NCBI GenBank assembly: GCA_003557545.1
Contig: PWOD01000003.1
Span: forward strand, 1-27,750
Length of the DNA: 27,750 nucleotides
Source: a bacterium
GTDB taxonomy: Bacteria > T1Sed10-126
Direction: 5' to 3'
Made by a program: the position numbers and the translations under genes. Below are positions 10,472 to 19,173 of the stretch, piece by piece (the first letter of the stretch is position 1; the number at the start of each line of letters is the position of its first letter). The notes below the pieces were generated by a model. The model searched no databases and had not been told where the DNA came from. It saw nothing but the letters and a program-made list of their open reading frames with translations.

Positions 10472-10500
10472 TTGACATAATTAGAGTATAAAGTTAAAGT
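10472..10500 (+). promoter_or_regulatory. Predicted promoter of the str operon (rpsL-rpsG-fusA-tuf)
   Basis: The 99-nt gap between rpoC and rpsL is AT-rich and holds a perfect -35 TTGACA (10472-10477). A 17-bp spacer leads to TAAAGT (10495-10500), four of six matches to TATAAT. Transcription would begin near 10507, shortly before the rpsL Shine-Dalgarno (10519-10526). No terminator is seen after rpoC, so read-through from rpoBC is also likely. The nearby TATAAA at 10487-10492 is too close to the -35 to serve. Confidence 0.5.
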
Positions 10501-10533
10501 TATCAGTCATTTTTGGCAAAGGAGTGTTTACAG

Positions 10534-10902
10534 GTGCCGACCATTAATCAGCTCGTCCGTAAAGGACGTAAGATCGAAAAGACAAAACGCAGTACCCCAG
10601 CGCTGGGTGGAAGTCCTCAGTTAAGGGGAGTTTGCACACGAGTTTATACTACTACCCCGAAGAAACCCAACTCGGCTCTTCGGAAGCTGGCCAGGGTAAG
10701 GTTGACCTCGGGTTATGAGGTGGCAGCCTATATTCCGGGTGAAGGTCACAGTCTCCAGGAACATAATATTGTTCTGGTTCGTGGCGGTCGTGTTAAGGAC
10801 CTTCCCGGAGTACGTTATACGGTTGTTAGAGGAGCTCTTGATTCTGGTGGAGTTGAAGGTAGGAAACAGGCACGTTCAAAATATGGAACTAAAAAGGAGT
10901 AG
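10534..10902 (+). CDS. rpsL: 30S ribosomal protein S12
   Basis: S12 lies at the decoding centre and controls translational accuracy. The GTG at 10534 opens [11 protein letters not shown] (read as [11 protein letters not shown]), the universal S12 start, 7 nt after AAAGGAGT. The 122 residues include [13 protein letters not shown] (40-52) and [12 protein letters not shown] (84-95). Lysines at 43 and 88 and the proline after DL are the wild-type residues associated with streptomycin sensitivity. The aspartate that is methylthiolated in some bacteria (D89) is present. rpsG follows after 8 nt. Confidence 0.97.
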   Translation: MPTINQLVRKGRKIEKTKRSTPALGGSPQLRGVCTRVYTTTPKKPNSALRKLARVRLTSGYEVAAYIPGEGHSLQEHNIVLVRGGRVKDLPGVRYTVVRGALDSGGVEGRKQARSKYGTKKE

Positions 10903-10910
10903 GTTGAAAG

Positions 10911-11384
10911 ATGCCCCGTAGAAGATCAGGTTTGTCGAAAAAAAAGGTGGAAGCTGACCCGGTATATAAGAGTAAGCTTGTGACCCGTTTTATCAACAAG
11001 ATTATGCTTGATGGTAAAAAATCACTGGCCGAGCGACTTGTTTATGACGCGCTGGAAATTATTCAATCGAAGACCGATGAAGATCCATTGATGATTTTCG
11101 AAAATGCTATTGATAATGTTCGACCCCGGCTTGAAGTTCGCCCCCGCCGTGTTGGAGGTGCGACCTTCCAGGTTCCTATGGAAGTGGATCGTCGTCGAAG
11201 TCTGGCTCTTTCTATTCGCTGGCTCAAGGAGTCAGCCCGGGCAAGAAATGAAAAACGTATGGAAGAAAAAATTGCTAATGAGATTCTTGATGCTTCCAAC
11301 TATCGGGGAGCTGCCTATACAAAACGTGAGAACGTGCATAAAATGGCCGAGGCTAACAGAGCTTTCGCCCATTATCGCTGGTAA
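10911..11384 (+). CDS. rpsG: 30S ribosomal protein S7
   Basis: S7 nucleates assembly of the 30S head and contacts E-site tRNA. The 157 residues match the usual length of about 156. The start MPRRRSGLSKKKVEADP and the conserved VRPRRVGGATFQVPMEV and AFAHYRW (C-terminus) are all present. The Shine-Dalgarno GGAG (10896-10899) overlaps the end of rpsL. In several bacteria S7 represses the str operon; no equivalent site was identified in the 8-nt rpsL-rpsG gap. Confidence 0.97.
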   Translation: MPRRRSGLSKKKVEADPVYKSKLVTRFINKIMLDGKKSLAERLVYDALEIIQSKTDEDPLMIFENAIDNVRPRLEVRPRRVGGATFQVPMEVDRRRSLALSIRWLKESARARNEKRMEEKIANEILDASNYRGAAYTKRENVHKMAEANRAFAHYRW

Positions 11385-11422
11385 GTTAGTTAGAGAAATT
11401 TTTTATAAACGGAGTGTTGAAA

Positions 11423-13507
11423 GTGAAAAGAGAAGTACCACTTAAAAGAACGCGTAATATAGGTATTGCCGCTCATATTGATGCGGGTAAGACTACAGTA
11501 ACAGAACGTATTTTGTTTTATACTGGAAAGATTCATAAGATTGGTGAAACCCATGAAGGTGCCGCTGAGATGGATTTTATGGATCAGGAGAAAGAGCGGG
11601 GTATTACCATTACCTCGGCTGCTACCACCTGTTACTGGAAGGATCACAGGATTAATATCATTGATACTCCGGGACACGTTGATTTCACTATTGAAGTGGA
11701 AAGATCGCTCCGTGTTCTTGATGGGATGATCGGTGTTTTCTGTGCGGTTGGTGGTGTAGAACCTCAATCTGAAACAGTCTGGCGGCAGGCCAGAAAATAT
11801 AATGTTCCGGCAATTGCCTTTGTTAATAAAATGGACCGGATAGGTGCTAATTACGATCGTGTGATAGAGTCGATGGAAGAGCGGTTAGGGGCTAACCCTG
11901 TTCCGGTTCAGATTCCGGTCGGTGCGGAGGATCAGTTCGAAGGTGTGATTGATCTGCTGGAATTGAAATTTTATCACTGGGGAAAGGATTCGACCGGTGC
12001 TCAGTATGAGATCGAAGAAATCCCCGAGGATATGGTTGAGCAGGTTGAACAGGCTCGGGCCAGTTTGATTGAAAAGATTGTGGAATTTGACGATGAATTA
12101 CTGGAAAAATATCTGGAAGATCAAGAGTTACCCTTAGAGGATATCAAAAAGGTGATTCGTCGAGCCACTCTGGATAATCAGCTGCTGCCGGTTTATGTTG
12201 GTTCGGCGTTGAAAAACACCGGTGTTCAGACTCTGATCGATGGAATAATCGAATTTTTGCCCTCTCCACTGGATATCCCTCCGATCGAAGGGGTTAATCC
12301 AGAAACCGAAGAGACAGAGCTTCGGAGAGCAGATGATAATGAGCCGTTTGCGGCTATTGCTTTTAAAATTGTTACCGACCCCTATATTGGTAAATTGACC
12401 TTTTTCCGCTGTTACAGCGGGAAGTTAGAGGCTGGGACCTATGTTCTTAACCCCAGAAATAGAGATCGTGAAAGAATCAGTCGAATCGTCCAGATGCATG
12501 CCAATGATCGGGAAGAACGGAAGGTTATTTTTTCCGGTGATATAGCTGCGGCAGTTGGACTTAATGATACTAAAACTGGAGATACATTGACCGATGTTGA
12601 AGCACCGATTATTCTTGAAGAGATGGAGTTTCCTGAGCCTGTTATCAGTGTTGCTATTGAGCCAAAATCCCAGGCTGACCAGGAAAAGCTCTCTGAATCT
12701 TTGAGAAAACTGGCTGAAGAGGATCCTACATTTCTTATGGAGATCGACCATGATACCGGCCAGACTATCATCAGTGGTATGGGTGAACTTCACCTTGAGG
12801 TAATTGTGGACCGGTTGCTCCGGGAGTTTAAGGTTGATGCTAATGTTGGTGCGCCTCAGGTTGCTTATAAAGAATCAGTAACCGGGAAGGCTGATGTTGA
12901 AACTGAGTATATTAAACAGAGCGGTGGTCGTGGACAGTATGGACATGTGTTGATCAGAATGGAGCCGCTTGACCGGGGTGAAGGTTTTGAGTTTGAAGAT
13001 TCTATTAAAGGGGGTACTATTCCCAAAGAGTTTATTCCTGCCGTGGAAGATGGTATAGTAGAGGCTATGCAGTCCGGTCCACTGGCCGGCTATCCGGTTG
13101 ATGATTTGAAGGTTGAGTTGTATGATGGTAGTTCGCATGATGTTGATAGTAGTGAGAACGCCTTTAAAATTGCTGGTTCGAAGGCTTTTAAAAAGGCTTT
13201 TGGTGAGGCCAGCCCCGTTCTGCTTGAACCGATAATGAGCTGCGAAGTGGTGGTTCCTGAGGATTATTCAGGGGATGTTATAGGTGATCTCAATTCACGG
13301 CGCGGTCAGGTTCAAGGGATGGAAAAGCGGGATCGTGATCAGGTTATTAAAGCCCTGGTTCCGTTGTCTGAAATGTTTGGATATGCGACTGACATGCGCT
13401 CGCTGACACAGGGGCGTGGAGGCTACACAATGGAATTCTGTAAATATGAGATTGTTCCTGATAATATTGCAAAGGTTGTTATTGAAAAGGAGTCCTTGGT
13501 TAGTTAA
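11423..13507 (+). CDS. fusA: Elongation factor G
   Basis: EF-G is the GTPase that drives ribosomal translocation. The best start is the GTG at 11423, 6 nt after GGAGTG (11411-11416), giving 694 residues ([20 protein letters not shown]). Upstream in-frame GTG and TTG codons overlap or crowd the ribosome binding site. GTPase motifs: AHIDAGKT (17-24), DTPGH (81-85), NKMD (135-138). Domains II-V follow, including [16 protein letters not shown] and GGRGQYGHV. Length and order match canonical bacterial EF-G. It lies 38 nt after rpsG and 24 nt before tuf. Confidence 0.98.
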   Translation: MKREVPLKRTRNIGIAAHIDAGKTTVTERILFYTGKIHKIGETHEGAAEMDFMDQEKERGITITSAATTCYWKDHRINIIDTPGHVDFTIEVERSLRVLDGMIGVFCAVGGVEPQSETVWRQARKYNVPAIAFVNKMDRIGANYDRVIESMEERLGANPVPVQIPVGAEDQFEGVIDLLELKFYHWGKDSTGAQYEIEEIPEDMVEQVEQARASLIEKIVEFDDELLEKYLEDQELPLEDIKKVIRRATLDNQLLPVYVGSALKNTGVQTLIDGIIEFLPSPLDIPPIEGVNPETEETELRRADDNEPFAAIAFKIVTDPYIGKLTFFRCYSGKLEAGTYVLNPRNRDRERISRIVQMHANDREERKVIFSGDIAAAVGLNDTKTGDTLTDVEAPIILEEMEFPEPVISVAIEPKSQADQEKLSESLRKLAEEDPTFLMEIDHDTGQTIISGMGELHLEVIVDRLLREFKVDANVGAPQVAYKESVTGKADVETEYIKQSGGRGQYGHVLIRMEPLDRGEGFEFEDSIKGGTIPKEFIPAVEDGIVEAMQSGPLAGYPVDDLKVELYDGSSHDVDSSENAFKIAGSKAFKKAFGEASPVLLEPIMSCEVVVPEDYSGDVIGDLNSRRGQVQGMEKRDRDQVIKALVPLSEMFGYATDMRSLTQGRGGYTMEFCKYEIVPDNIAKVVIEKESLVS

Positions 13508-13531
13508 TTAATTTTATGGGAGGTATCTGTT

Positions 13532-14725
13532 ATGGCTAAAGAAAAATTTGAACGAACTAAACCGCACGTTAACGTTGGTACTATAGGACACGTTGACCAC
13601 GGTAAAACTACTCTGACGGCAGCGATTGTTCAGCATCTTTCTTCGAAAGGTTATGCTGATTGTCTTGGATTTGATGACATTGACAATGCGCCTGAGGAAA
13701 AGGAGCGGGGAATTACCATCGCCACCGCTCACGTTGAGTATGAATCTGATAATCGGCATTATGCCCATGTTGATTGTCCTGGACACGCTGATTATGTTAA
13801 AAACATGATTACCGGTGCGGCTCAGATGAATGGTGCTATCCTCGTTGTTAGTGCCGCCGATGGCGCTATGCCCCAGACCCGTGAGCATCTGTTACTGGCT
13901 CGTCAGGTAGGAGTACCTGATATTGTTGTCTTTATTAATAAAACGGACCAGGTGGATGACCCGGAACTGATTGAAATTGTTGAGATGGAGATTCAGGAGC
14001 TGCTGAGTGAGTATGATTATGACGGTGACAACGTAAGAATTGTCAAAGGATCAGCTTTACAGGCTCTGGAAAATCCTGATGACGAAGAAAAAACGGCTCC
14101 GATTGATGAGTTGATCGAGGCAATTGACGAGGCTATTCCCGAGCCTGAAAGAGAAACAGACAAGCCGTTTTTGATGGCGGTTGAGGACGTTTTCTCAATT
14201 ACTGGTCGGGGAACAGTTGCTACCGGTCGGGTTGAGCGGGGTAAAATCAGTGTTAAGGATGAAGTGGAAATTGTCGGCCTCCGTGAAGAGCCGATGACCT
14301 CGGTAATAACCGGTCTTGAAATGTTCCGTAAACTGTTGGATGAAGCAGAAGCTGGTGATAATATTGGTGCTCTGTTGAGAGGAGTAGAGAAAGATGAGAT
14401 TGAACGTGGTATGGTTATCTGTGAACCGGGTTCAATTACTCCTCACACCAAGTTTAATGCTCAAATTTATGCCCTGACCAAGGATGAGGGTGGACGACAC
14501 ACACCTTTCCGCCAGGGATACAGACCTCAGTTTTACATGAGAACCACCGATGTAACCGGTGATGTACATCTGCCCGCCGGCGTCGACATGGTAATGCCGG
14601 GTGATGATGTTGAGGTTGAGATTGAGTTGCTTGAACCAGTAGCTCTTGAAGAAAACCAGAAGTTTGCTATCCGTGAGGGTGGTCGGACTGTTGGTGCAGG
14701 TGTTGTAACCGAGATTCTCGAGTAA
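13532..14725 (+). CDS. tuf: Elongation factor Tu
   Basis: EF-Tu delivers aminoacyl-tRNA to the A site. The 397 residues begin [20 protein letters not shown]. GTPase motifs: GHVDHGKT (19-26), RGITIA (59-64), DCPGHADY (81-88), NKTD (136-139) and SAL (174-176). Threonine in NKTD replaces the more usual Cys or Val. Domains II and III are complete and end [16 protein letters not shown] strong GGGAGGT precedes the ATG. Only one tuf copy lies in the window. It is the last gene before a hairpin and a new promoter. Confidence 0.98.
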   Translation: MAKEKFERTKPHVNVGTIGHVDHGKTTLTAAIVQHLSSKGYADCLGFDDIDNAPEEKERGITIATAHVEYESDNRHYAHVDCPGHADYVKNMITGAAQMNGAILVVSAADGAMPQTREHLLLARQVGVPDIVVFINKTDQVDDPELIEIVEMEIQELLSEYDYDGDNVRIVKGSALQALENPDDEEKTAPIDELIEAIDEAIPEPERETDKPFLMAVEDVFSITGRGTVATGRVERGKISVKDEVEIVGLREEPMTSVITGLEMFRKLLDEAEAGDNIGALLRGVEKDEIERGMVICEPGSITPHTKFNAQIYALTKDEGGRHTPFRQGYRPQFYMRTTDVTGDVHLPAGVDMVMPGDDVEVEIELLEPVALEENQKFAIREGGRTVGAGVVTEILE

Positions 14726-14770
14726 GTTTTAAGAGAGTTTTCGCTGTTTTTATTTTGACAGATCTTTATA

Positions 14771-14799
14771 CAGCCCGGACCATTGTTAGGTCCGGGCTG
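14771..14799 (+). terminator. Perfect 11-bp hairpin after tuf, probable str operon terminator
   Basis: CAGCCCGGACC (14771-14781) pairs perfectly with GGTCCGGGCTG (14789-14799) around the loop ATTGTTA. The GC-rich stem lies 46 nt after the tuf stop. The tail ATAAATTTATA is AU-rich but not a clean run of U, so termination may be partial or factor-aided, or the hairpin may stabilise the 3' end. Confidence 0.65.
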
Positions 14800-14864
14800 A
14801 TAAATTTATACTGCTGATGATAAATAACAAACCGCTTTATGCTGGAATAGACGATGTTAGATTT

Positions 14865-14908
14865 TTTACCGTCAATTTCAAATTTTGTTGTTGCAACTCA
14901 GCGGTAAA
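14865..14908 (+). repeat. Inverted repeats overlapping the rpsJ promoter
   Basis: TTTACCG (14865-14871) and CGGTAAA (14902-14908) are perfect 7-bp inverted repeats, 30 nt apart. Between them GTTGCAAC (14890-14897) is a perfect 8-bp palindrome that covers the predicted -35 of the rpsJ promoter. They could be operators, but repeats this short also occur by chance. Confidence 0.3.
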
Positions 14909-14918
14909 TTGGTATACT
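14891..14918 (+). promoter_or_regulatory. Predicted promoter for rpsJ and the S10 operon
   Basis: TTGCAA (14891-14896) is followed after 16 bp by TATACT (14913-14918), preceded by TG at 14910-14911, an extended -10. Transcription would begin near 14925, leaving a leader of about 70 nt. The leader holds CGGG...CCCG and GTTAA...TTAAC complementary pairs (about 14932-14956) and ends in a strong GAGGAGGA. A second TATACT at 14807-14812, with TTGTTA 18 bp upstream, is a weaker candidate. The rest of the 272-nt tuf-rpsJ gap shows no reading frame of note. Confidence 0.55.
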
Positions 14919-14997
14919 TTTAGGCGCTTTTTGTTAACCGGGTTTTAACGAGCCCGTGCTGGTAATCTGGGATTAATTTTGTGAGGAGGACGGCGTT

Positions 14998-15303
14998 TTG
15001 CTCCGTAAGATTAGAATTAAGTTAAAAGCGTATGATTACAGGTTGATTGATCGGTCGGCAAAAGAGATTGTTTCAGCTGCGGAGAGGACAGGGGCCAGTG
15101 TAGGAGGTCCGGTGCCGCTCCCGACTGATATTCGCCGTTATACCGTCAATAAAGCTCCGCATAAGTTTGAACAGGGAAAGGAACAGTTCGAACTGCGGAC
15201 TCATAAACGTCTGCTCGATATTTACGAGCCTAACAACGACACTATGGAAGCTTTAAGTCAATTGAACCTGGTAGCTGGTGTAGACGTCCAGATCAAAGGT
15301 TAA
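14998..15303 (+). CDS. rpsJ: 30S ribosomal protein S10
   Basis: S10 is a 30S head protein and, as NusE, an antitermination partner of NusB and NusG. The TTG at 14998 lies 7 nt after GAGGAGGA (14983-14990) and gives 101 residues starting [20 protein letters not shown]. Conserved [14 protein letters not shown] and [14 protein letters not shown] are present. The loop [13 protein letters not shown] differs from the common SPHVNKKSREQFE. The gene is followed by an unusually long 227-nt spacer before rplC, where most bacteria have a short gap. Confidence 0.97.
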   Translation: MLRKIRIKLKAYDYRLIDRSAKEIVSAAERTGASVGGPVPLPTDIRRYTVNKAPHKFEQGKEQFELRTHKRLLDIYEPNNDTMEALSQLNLVAGVDVQIKG

Positions 15304-15342
15304 GGCTAGGTTTTATATGCTTCTACTTTATATATTTGTAGC

Positions 15343-15441
15343 AAAAAGGATGATGGCGCGCTGCCTCAGTGCTTAGCTGAATGCTTTTAGATAAAAGTTT
15401 TCGGTTAGGTGCTGAGGGGTTTTAAAACTATCATTCCTTTT
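15343..15441 (+). ncRNA. Structured RNA element in the rpsJ-rplC spacer (candidate cis-regulator)
   Basis: A nested fold can be drawn by hand. The outer stem pairs AAAAGGATGAT (15344-15354) with ATCATTCCTTTT (15430-15441), with one bulged T at 15434. The central stem pairs CCTCAGTGCTTAGCTGA (15364-15380) with TCGGTTAGGTGCTGAGG (15401-15417): all 17 positions pair, 12 Watson-Crick and 5 G-U. The apical part holds CTTTT (15384-15388) with AAAAG (15393-15397) around an AGAT loop. Asymmetric internal loops separate the stems. G-U pairs inside a long stem suggest selection as RNA rather than as a DNA site. It lies upstream of rplC-rplD, so control by L4 or another ribosomal protein is one guess. 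A weak attenuator is the alternative, as GGTTTT follows the central stem. Confidence 0.55.
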
Positions 15442-15443
15442 CG

Positions 15444-15502
15444 CCCGTATTCGCTTTTATGAACTGCGAACCGTGCAAACCAACTGATTGCGTCGATACG
15501 GG
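15444..15502 (+). promoter_or_regulatory. Second hairpin just upstream of rplC
   Basis: CCCGTAT (15444-15450) pairs perfectly with ATACGGG (15496-15502). After a small internal loop, CGC (15452-15454) pairs with GCG (15490-15492). The 35-nt interior shows no strong fold by eye. It starts directly after the larger structured element and ends 15 nt before the rplC Shine-Dalgarno (CAGGTGA, 15518-15524), so the two may form one two-domain leader. Confidence 0.4.
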
Positions 15503-15530
15503 AAATTTATAGACAAACAGGTGAACTCAA

Positions 15531-16163
15531 ATGCGGAAAGTTTTGCTTGGTAAAAAAGAAGGTATGTCCCGTCTTTATGACGCGGAGGGTTCAGCAGTGC
15601 CGGTAACTGTTATTCAATCATTAGATTGTGTGCTGGTGGGCTGTCGTGAGTTTGATGGTATTAACTCAGTTCAGCTTGGTCTGGAGAAGACTGATAAGGT
15701 TAATCGACCGGTGCGTGGTCAGTTTGAATCACGTGGTATAGAGCCACGTAAAATTTTACGTGAATTTCAGGTGTCAGCTGATTCCCCGCTTCTGGAGATA
15801 GAAGCGGGCGAGCTGATCAAACCCAGTTTATTCGAAACCGGCGAGGTTGTGGATGTGACTGCCGTAACCAAAGGACGCGGGTTTCAGGGGGTAGTTAAAC
15901 GGTGGAATTTCGCCGGTGGTCCGGCTTCGCACGGGGGACGTTTTGCTCGTCGAACAGGATCTATCGGGCAGGCCGCTGACCCTAGCAGGGTTTTCCCCGG
16001 ACGTAAGATGCCCGGGCAGTATGGTGGCGATACACAGACCGTTCAGTGTTTAACGGTCGAGCGGATAATTGAAGACGAAAGTTTGATTCTGGTTGCCGGG
16101 TCAATTCCTGGCGCCCGGGGTGGAACCGTCGTTGTTCGTAGTACATTAAAAGGTGATAAATGA
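15531..16163 (+). CDS. rplC: 50S ribosomal protein L3
   Basis: L3 is an early assembly protein whose long loop reaches toward the peptidyl transferase centre. It has 210 residues: MRKVLLGKKEGMSRLYDAEG, VPVTVIQ, then TKGRGFQGVVKRWNFAGGPASHG without a break, and GSIGQAADPSRVFPGRKMPG. These match the L3 core and its extended loop. The ATG follows CAGGTGA (15518-15524). The stop overlaps the rplD start in ATGA. It is the first gene after the structured spacer. Confidence 0.97.
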   Translation: MRKVLLGKKEGMSRLYDAEGSAVPVTVIQSLDCVLVGCREFDGINSVQLGLEKTDKVNRPVRGQFESRGIEPRKILREFQVSADSPLLEIEAGELIKPSLFETGEVVDVTAVTKGRGFQGVVKRWNFAGGPASHGGRFARRTGSIGQAADPSRVFPGRKMPGQYGGDTQTVQCLTVERIIEDESLILVAGSIPGARGGTVVVRSTLKGDK

Positions 16164-16771
16164 TGACGGCAGAAATTAAACAACTGACAGCAGAACAGCT
16201 TCAGGACTGGGTTGAAGTTCCCTATCTTGAAGGTTTGATTCACCAGGCGGTAGTTAGTTATCAAAACAATCGCCGAACCGATCTGGCAGCGGTGAAAAAC
16301 CGTTCTAAAGTTGCCGGGACCAATCAGAAACCCTGGCGACAGAAGGGGACTGGCCGCTCGCGGCACGGTAGTATGATTTCCCCTCTCTGGGTTGGCGGTG
16401 GTCGTGCTCATGGTCCGCAGGGAACACAAAATCACTCGGTCCAGTTAAACAAAAAAATGAAGCGGAAGGCGTTGCTAAGCGCGCTTGGCCAGAGGGCTCG
16501 TGAGGATGCTATCTATTTAATTGAAAACCAGGAGTTTGATACGCCCAGCACTTCCACTGCGGACAAGATGTTTCAACAGGCCGGTCTGTCGGATGAATCA
16601 TTAGCTGTAATACTGGATTTATCTGAAGAAACGCTCCGGTTGTCGACACGCAATCTTAGCTACTGTCGATTGTACAACGCAGACAATCTTACAACTTATC
16701 ACGTGGTGGCAAACAGTTATCTTTTCTTTACGGATAAATCTTTTGCCAGAATCAAGGAGCGACTTAGCTGA
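16160..16771 (+). CDS. rplD: 50S ribosomal protein L4
   Basis: L4 lines the exit tunnel and, in E. coli, represses the S10 operon. It has 203 residues. The central loop KPWRQKGTGRSRHGS and SPLWVGGGRAHGP is diagnostic. The N-terminal part before the loop is slightly shorter than usual. The start is the ATG at 16160, which overlaps the rplC stop, or the ATG at 16163. The gene lies close behind the structured rpsJ-rplC spacer, which makes L4 a natural candidate ligand, though nothing in the sequence proves this. Confidence 0.96.
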   Translation: MMTAEIKQLTAEQLQDWVEVPYLEGLIHQAVVSYQNNRRTDLAAVKNRSKVAGTNQKPWRQKGTGRSRHGSMISPLWVGGGRAHGPQGTQNHSVQLNKKMKRKALLSALGQRAREDAIYLIENQEFDTPSTSTADKMFQQAGLSDESLAVILDLSEETLRLSTRNLSYCRLYNADNLTTYHVVANSYLFFTDKSFARIKERLS

Positions 16772-17064
16772 TGGAATATCATGATGTGATAATTCAACCG
16801 CTGGTTACCGAAAAACTAATTGACAACCGTCGAGAGGCCAATGAGTATAATTTCATGGTTAACCGTCGGGCTAACAAAGTGGAGATTAAACAGGCTGTTG
16901 AGCGGATGTTTGATGTGACGGTTGAGGATGTTCGAACCATGGTTGTTCGCGGCAAGGAAAAACGTGTTCGCTGGGCCACCGGTTATGCGTCCGATTGGAA
17001 AAAAGCCGTAGTCCGTCTGTCAGAAAAAGATGCTATAGATGAATTGGAGGGTTTACTAGGATGA
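16771..17064 (+). CDS. rplW: 50S ribosomal protein L23
   Basis: L23 sits at the tunnel exit and is a docking site for trigger factor and SRP. The 97 residues include the start MEYHDVIIQPLVTEKLIDNR, YNFMVNRRANKVEIKQAVE and VRTMVVRGKEKR, all typical. The ATG shares one base with the rplD stop (TGATG), and the stop overlaps rplB in ATGA, so translation is probably coupled through rplD-rplW-rplB. Confidence 0.97.
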   Translation: MEYHDVIIQPLVTEKLIDNRREANEYNFMVNRRANKVEIKQAVERMFDVTVEDVRTMVVRGKEKRVRWATGYASDWKKAVVRLSEKDAIDELEGLLG

Positions 17065-17882
17065 GCATGAAAAAATATAAGCCGACTTCTCCGGGACGTA
17101 GACAGTTAGTAATTGAGGATCGATCTCATCTGTCTAAAGAACGTCCTTTGAAAAGTCTTACATATTACATCGATAAATCGGCCGGACGTAATAACCTCGG
17201 TCGTATAACTGTGCGGGGTCAAGGTGGAGGCCATAAGCGGCTTTATCGCAAAATAGATTTTAAGCGCGATAAGCTTGGTGTTATCGGTCGGATTGATCGG
17301 TTAGAATATGATCCAAATAGATCGGCTAATATAGCCCTGGTTGTTTATGAAGATGGTGAAAAGCGTTATATAATCGCTCCTCAGAAGTTGCAGCCGGGAG
17401 ATAAGATCCAGGCCGGACCGGATGTTCCGGTGAGGGTTGGTAATCATCTGCCGATTGAGCGGATTCCCCTGGGAGCTTTTATTCATAATATTGAGCTAAA
17501 ACCCGGGCATGGCGGTCAAATTTGCCGGGGAGCCGGAACCTCTGCTCAGCTGGTCAGTAAGGATCGAGGATATGGACTTCTGCAGCTGCCCTCGGGTCAG
17601 GGTCGCCGGGTTAACTGGAAATGCAGTGCTACTATCGGTATCGTGAGCAACTCTGAACATAGTAATGTGAGTTCGGGTAAGGCCGGTAGAACCCGTCATC
17701 TCAATCGCCGTCCTATTACACGTGGAATGGCTCGGAACCCGGTTGATCACCCACTTGGTGGTGGTGAAGGTAGGAGTAAAGGTGGTTTGCCCCGCCCGCC
17801 CAGTGGACGTTTCAACATGGGTAAGAAGACACGTAATAATAAGCGAACCGACAAGTTTGTTGTAAAGAAAATACAGGAATAA
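17061..17882 (+). CDS. rplB: 50S ribosomal protein L2
   Basis: L2 is needed for subunit association and peptidyl transferase activity. The 273 residues match the standard length. [13 protein letters not shown] follows the first two residues, so the ATG at 17067 is an alternative start. [19 protein letters not shown] and [15 protein letters not shown] are clear. The essential histidine (E. coli H229) is H230, but the second histidine of the usual VDHPHGGG is leucine here (L232). rpsS follows after an 11-nt gap containing AAGGAGG. Confidence 0.97.
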   Translation: MSMKKYKPTSPGRRQLVIEDRSHLSKERPLKSLTYYIDKSAGRNNLGRITVRGQGGGHKRLYRKIDFKRDKLGVIGRIDRLEYDPNRSANIALVVYEDGEKRYIIAPQKLQPGDKIQAGPDVPVRVGNHLPIERIPLGAFIHNIELKPGHGGQICRGAGTSAQLVSKDRGYGLLQLPSGQGRRVNWKCSATIGIVSNSEHSNVSSGKAGRTRHLNRRPITRGMARNPVDHPLGGGEGRSKGGLPRPPSGRFNMGKKTRNNKRTDKFVVKKIQE

Positions 17883-17893
17883 GGAGGAACTCA

Positions 17894-18181
17894 ATGCGTA
17901 GTTCAAAAAAAGGTCCATTTATTGATGAGCATTTATTGAACAAGGTTAAAGCGGCAAAAAAGGCTGATGGTGATGAGGTAATAAAGACCTGGTCGCGCCG
18001 TTCAATGATTTCCCCTGATATGGTTGGATTGACTATTCAGGTCTATAACGGCCGCAAGCATATGCCTGTTTATATTTCAGAAAATATGGTTGGTCATAAG
18101 CTGGGAGAACTGGTTCCAACCCGGACATTTAGAGGTCATAAAGCTAGCGAAAAACGAGTAATCAGAAAACCTGGAGGATAA
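17894..18181 (+). CDS. rpsS: 30S ribosomal protein S19
   Basis: S19 is a 30S head protein that pairs with S13 near the A-site tRNA. It has 95 residues: [39 protein letters not shown], and [17 protein letters not shown]. All hallmark segments are present, and the length is typical. A strong GGAGG lies upstream, and the ribosome binding site of rplV overlaps its 3' end. Confidence 0.97.
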   Translation: MRSSKKGPFIDEHLLNKVKAAKKADGDEVIKTWSRRSMISPDMVGLTIQVYNGRKHMPVYISENMVGHKLGELVPTRTFRGHKASEKRVIRKPGG

Positions 18182-18189
18182 TTAAATCA

Positions 18190-18540
18190 ATGGAAGCTAA
18201 TGCGATCGCCAAACATGTTAGAATGTCACCGTCTAAAATTCGCCCTGTGGCCGATGCCATACGGGGTAAAAAGATAGAAAAAGCCTATATAACGCTGAGA
18301 AACCTTAATAAGCGTGCTGCTGAATTTCTGCTCAAAACAGTCAACAGTGCCGTGGCTAATCTGCAGGATCAGGATCCTGTGGCCCGGCTGGATGAAATGA
18401 TTATAAAGGAAATACGGATTGATGAAGGTACAACTCTTAAACGCTGGCAACCCCGAGCTATGGGTCGAGCAACTCCTATCAGGAAACGTTCGAGTCATAT
18501 TAGTGTGGTTGTAAGTACTGAAGAAACGGAGGCGGATTAA
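18190..18540 (+). CDS. rplV: 50S ribosomal protein L22
   Basis: L22 has a long beta-hairpin that lines the exit tunnel next to L4. It has 116 residues: AIAKHVRMSPSKIRPVADAIRGK at the start and the hairpin KRWQPRAMGRATPIRKRSSH near the C-terminus, then ISVVV. No insertion or deletion typical of macrolide-resistant variants was noticed. The Shine-Dalgarno TGGAGGA lies across the end of rpsS, 8 nt upstream of the start. Confidence 0.96.
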   Translation: MEANAIAKHVRMSPSKIRPVADAIRGKKIEKAYITLRNLNKRAAEFLLKTVNSAVANLQDQDPVARLDEMIIKEIRIDEGTTLKRWQPRAMGRATPIRKRSSHISVVVSTEETEAD

Positions 18541-18543
18541 ACT

Positions 18544-19173
18544 TTGGGTCAACAAGTAAATCCGACAGGTTTTAGACTCGGGATCACCAAGGACTGGGAA
18601 GATCGGTGGTACGCCGAGGGAAGTGATCTGGTTGAGAAAATTGATGAAGATATAAAAATTCGGCAGGAGATTCGTAAACAGTATCCACATGCCATGATTA
18701 GTGAAATAATAATCAAACGGTTCGGGGATAAAATTCGTATTGATCTGTCTGCGGCACGTACAGGTATTATTATCGGCCGGGGTGGGTCGAACATAAAACG
18801 TCTTCGAAAAGATCTGTTGAAGAAGATTGGTGACAAGGATCTTGAAATAAATATTGAAGAGGTTACTGATCCAGAAACTGACGCAAGGTTAGTTTCTCAG
18901 GAAATAGCTCGTAAGCTGGAAAGTCGAGTACATCACCGGCGAGCTATGAAGGAGGCAATTCAAAACGCGATGAGGAAAGGTGCCCGGGGAATTAAAGTCC
19001 AGGTTGCCGGACGTCTCAATGGTGTTGATATTGCACGAACTGAGTGGTACAGAGAAGGTCGAATTCCTCTTCATACTTTGAGGGCTAAAATTGATTATGC
19101 ATTTGCTCAGTCCTCGACTAAATTTGGAATTATTGGTGTGAAAGCCTGGATTTTCAAAGGAGAAGAGCTCTAA
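18544..19173 (+). CDS. rpsC: 30S ribosomal protein S3
   Basis: S3 lies at the mRNA entry channel and contributes to helicase activity. The TTG at 18544 opens [23 protein letters not shown], the standard S3 start, with GGAGG (18528-18532) inside the end of rplV. It has 209 residues. The KH motif [18 protein letters not shown] and the C-terminal domain [20 protein letters not shown] are present. It ends soon after [12 protein letters not shown] without the basic tail of longer homologues. The stop overlaps the rplP ATG by one base. Confidence 0.97.
   Translation: MGQQVNPTGFRLGITKDWEDRWYAEGSDLVEKIDEDIKIRQEIRKQYPHAMISEIIIKRFGDKIRIDLSAARTGIIIGRGGSNIKRLRKDLLKKIGDKDLEINIEEVTDPETDARLVSQEIARKLESRVHHRRAMKEAIQNAMRKGARGIKVQVAGRLNGVDIARTEWYREGRIPLHTLRAKIDYAFAQSSTKFGIIGVKAWIFKGEEL

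Noticed and set aside
10435-10533. A hidden L7Ae-type gene between rpoC and rpsL, as in many Gram-positives
   Set aside because: Only 99 nt are available, filled by a promoter-like AT-rich stretch and the rpsL ribosome binding site.
14755-14760. Perfect TTGACA after tuf
   Set aside because: No acceptable -10 lies 16-18 bp downstream; the sequence there is the stem of the terminator hairpin.
15331-15336. TATATT in the rpsJ-rplC spacer as a -10 element
   Set aside because: No convincing -35 lies at the right distance, and the local sequence is simply AT-rich.
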